Assembly (NCBI GenBank): GCA_943846665.1
Contig: OX044358.1
Span: 2,091,638-2,155,637 of the forward strand
Length of the DNA: 64,000 nt
Direction of reading: 5' to 3'
Source: Arcticimaribacter sp002477625
GTDB lineage: Bacteria > Bacteroidota > Bacteroidia > Flavobacteriales > Flavobacteriaceae
Both the position numbers and the translations under genes were made by a program. The notes below the pieces were generated by a model. That model saw nothing but the letters and a program-made list of their open reading frames with translations. It made no database searches and was not told the origin of the DNA. Of the stretch, positions 62,215 through 64,000 are shown piece by piece (position 1 is the stretch's first letter; every line of letters starts with the position of its first letter).

Positions 62215-63876
62215 ATGGAACAACAACTGTGGATTTGGATAATGGTTGGAATAACCTTTACCCTCTATATAGGAATTGCAATTTGGTCTCGAGCCTCTTC
62301 AACCAAAGAATTTTATGTTGCAGGCGAAGGTGTTTCGCCCATCGCTAATGGAATGGCTACAGCGGCCGACTGGATGTCTGCGGCTTCGTTTATTTCGATG
62401 GCTGGAATCATTTCTTTTACGGGCTACGACGGTTCTGTTTATCTGATGGGTTGGACTGGTGGCTATGTACTTTTAGCCCTTCTTTTAGCGCCTTATTTAA
62501 GGAAGTTTGGGCAGTTTACCGTTCCTGACTTTATTGGCGATCGCTACTACTCTAAAACCGCACGAGCTGTTGCCGTTTTCTGCGCCTTGATTGTTTCCTT
62601 TACCTATATCGCAGGTCAAATGCGCGGCGTGGGTCTTGTCTTTTCAAGATACCTTTCGGTAGACATCAATACGGGTGTTTTTATCGGAATGGGAATTGTT
62701 CTTTTTTATGCAGTTTTAGGAGGAATGAAGGGTATTACCTACACCCAAGTAGCACAGTATTGTGTTCTTATTTTTGCATTTTTAGTACCCGCAATATTCA
62801 TTTCCATGATCATGACGGGGGTCGCAATTCCTCAAATCGGAATGGGATCGGAAGGAGCAGACGGAATCTACCTTTTAGAAAAACTGGATGGTCTGCACAA
62901 AGAATTAGGATTTTACCAATATACCTCAGGTTCTAAATCGACACTCGATGTGTTTTTAATTACGGCAGCATTGATGATGGGAACCGCTGGACTCCCTCAC
63001 GTGATTGTCCGCTTTTTTACCGTTAAAAAAGTACGAGACGCACGAAAATCGGCTGGCTGGGCTTTGCTTTTTATAGCCATCTTATACACCACAGCTCCCG
63101 CAATTGCAGTGTTTGCAAGAACCAACCTCATCCAAACGGTGAGTAACAAACCCTATGAAACCCTTCCCGAATGGTTTTCAAATTGGGAAGCTACAGGTCT
63201 ACTGACTTACACCGACAAAAATCAGGACGGCATCGTGCAGTATGTTGCCGATCCTGAAATTAACGAATTGGTGATTGACAAGGACATAATTGTTATGGCA
63301 AATCCAGAAATAGCAGACCTCCCTAATTGGGTGATTGGTCTTATGGCTGCTGGTGCACTGGCTGCAGCACTATCGACAGCTGCTGGTCTTTTATTGGTTA
63401 TATCTTCTTCTGTTTCTCATGATTTATTAAAAAAAATAATCTATCCTAAGATCACGGATAAGGGAGAATTAATTGCGGCACGTGTAGCTTCTGTATTTGC
63501 GGTTATTTTGGCAGGTTACTTTGGCATCAATCCTCCTGATTTTGTAGCAGCAACAGTTGCTTTGGCGTTTGGTTTAGCTGCAGCTTCCTTTTTCCCCGCT
63601 ATTGTGATGGGGATTTTCAGCAAACGCATGAACAAAGAGGGTGTAATTAGTGGGATGGTCGTGGGTATATCGCTGATGCTTTTTTATATGATGAAATTTA
63701 AACTTGGCTTTTTTGGAGGTGGAACTTCAGAAGATTGGTGGTTTGGAGTTTCGCCCGAAGGTTTTGGGACTTTAGCGATGTGTGCTAATATACTGGTTGC
63801 AATATTGATTTCTTATCGCACTCCTGCTCCTCCAAAAGCAGTACAGCTGATGGTTGATGAAATTCGAAAACCGTAA
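62215..63876 (+). CDS. Sodium:solute symporter family protein (VC_2705/ActP-like, cation/acetate)
   Basis: A 553-residue inner-membrane transporter of the SSS family with about 13 hydrophobic helices. Landmarks are FYVAGEGVSPIANGMATAAD (about 31-50), GGYVLLALLLAPYLRKF, ADWMSAASFISMAG, HVIVRFFTVKKVRDARKSAGW and AALSTAAGLLLVISSSVSHDLL. It takes up a small organic acid, such as acetate, with sodium. The paired DUF4212 gene just upstream supports the VC_2705-type assignment. An acetate route would suit the deacetylation of GlcNAc proposed for this strain, but that link is only an inference. The window ends 124 bp after the stop with no further gene visible. Confidence 0.92.
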   Translation: MEQQLWIWIMVGITFTLYIGIAIWSRASSTKEFYVAGEGVSPIANGMATAADWMSAASFISMAGIISFTGYDGSVYLMGWTGGYVLLALLLAPYLRKFGQFTVPDFIGDRYYSKTARAVAVFCALIVSFTYIAGQMRGVGLVFSRYLSVDINTGVFIGMGIVLFYAVLGGMKGITYTQVAQYCVLIFAFLVPAIFISMIMTGVAIPQIGMGSEGADGIYLLEKLDGLHKELGFYQYTSGSKSTLDVFLITAALMMGTAGLPHVIVRFFTVKKVRDARKSAGWALLFIAILYTTAPAIAVFARTNLIQTVSNKPYETLPEWFSNWEATGLLTYTDKNQDGIVQYVADPEINELVIDKDIIVMANPEIADLPNWVIGLMAAGALAAALSTAAGLLLVISSSVSHDLLKKIIYPKITDKGELIAARVASVFAVILAGYFGINPPDFVAATVALAFGLAAASFFPAIVMGIFSKRMNKEGVISGMVVGISLMLFYMMKFKLGFFGGGTSEDWWFGVSPEGFGTLAMCANILVAILISYRTPAPPKAVQLMVDEIRKP

Positions 63877-64000
63877 TAGATTCATCTTGTAATTATAGAC
63901 GTAAAATCTGTGGAGTAAAACATGTGAAGCAGAAAAACAAACAAGATGTACTTATATCTCGGTATAAAAAGCTAAAAGAAAGTACGTTACTTTCCAATAC

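Noticed and set aside
1..64000. tRNA, rRNA or CRISPR arrays
   Set aside because: No cloverleaf-like TTCGANTC blocks with acceptor stems, no rRNA-like conserved stretches and no regularly spaced short repeats were seen by eye.

Overview
The window is AT-rich DNA from a member of the Bacteroidota, most likely a (marine) flavobacterium. The evidence is two SusC/SusD outer-membrane pairs, an LptD-like protein, BshA of bacillithiol synthesis, many secreted proteins whose signal peptides end in Ala-Gln, several TTG starts, and little Shine-Dalgarno sequence. I found no rRNA, tRNA, CRISPR array, transposase or integrase.

Layout. (1) Positions 1-16315 are a core-like, densely packed region: GAPDH (cut by the window edge), a GlcNAc-kinase-like ATPase, RidA and LptD, then a forward run of amidase, MlaD/MCE, membrane Fe-S protein, HAD phosphatase, CCG Fe-S protein, a conserved unknown, a GH3 plus beta-lactamase-like fusion, and BshA, followed by a convergent penicillin-acylase relative. 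(2) Positions 16489-29705 are an amino-sugar/glycan locus: a decayed SusD remnant, then intact SusC and SusD, a terminator, a large VCBS/ASPIC repeat protein, a sugar isomerase-like TIM-barrel protein, a GH20 hexosaminidase, and on the other strand a NagB deaminase fused to a PIG-L/LmbE deacetylase. With the kinase at 969 and the GH3 protein at 10218, this suggests use or recycling of GlcNAc-containing polymers. (3) Positions 29706-36918 hold single genes: small zinc-ribbon and membrane proteins, a DUF5916 protein, a 730-residue surface protein and a small lipocalin-like secreted protein. (4) Positions 36919-61292 are a more AT-rich accessory region: two SGNH hydrolases, another VCBS/ASPIC protein, a BspA-type repeat lipoprotein, and a second SusC/SusD/VCBS locus. 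That locus is preceded by an unusual membrane-anchored LytTR regulator and followed by a frameshifted thioredoxin-domain (DUF255) protein and a GMC oxidoreductase with its Tat-exported small subunit. It is bracketed by two nearly identical serine hydrolase genes exactly 16,860 bp apart. (5) Positions 61967-63876 encode a two-part DUF4212/sodium-solute symporter.

Points most worth following: the SusC-SusD-terminator-VCBS arrangement seen twice; the LytTR sensor-regulator with an inverted repeat just before its neighbouring susC; the NagB/PIG-L fusion with a changed NagB active-site motif; the GMC oxidoreductase with a ferredoxin-like four-cysteine motif; the 16.9-kb direct-repeat bracket; and three apparently damaged genes (SusD remnant, DUF255 gene, start of an SGNH hydrolase). 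Functions are read from motifs by eye; no database search was possible.
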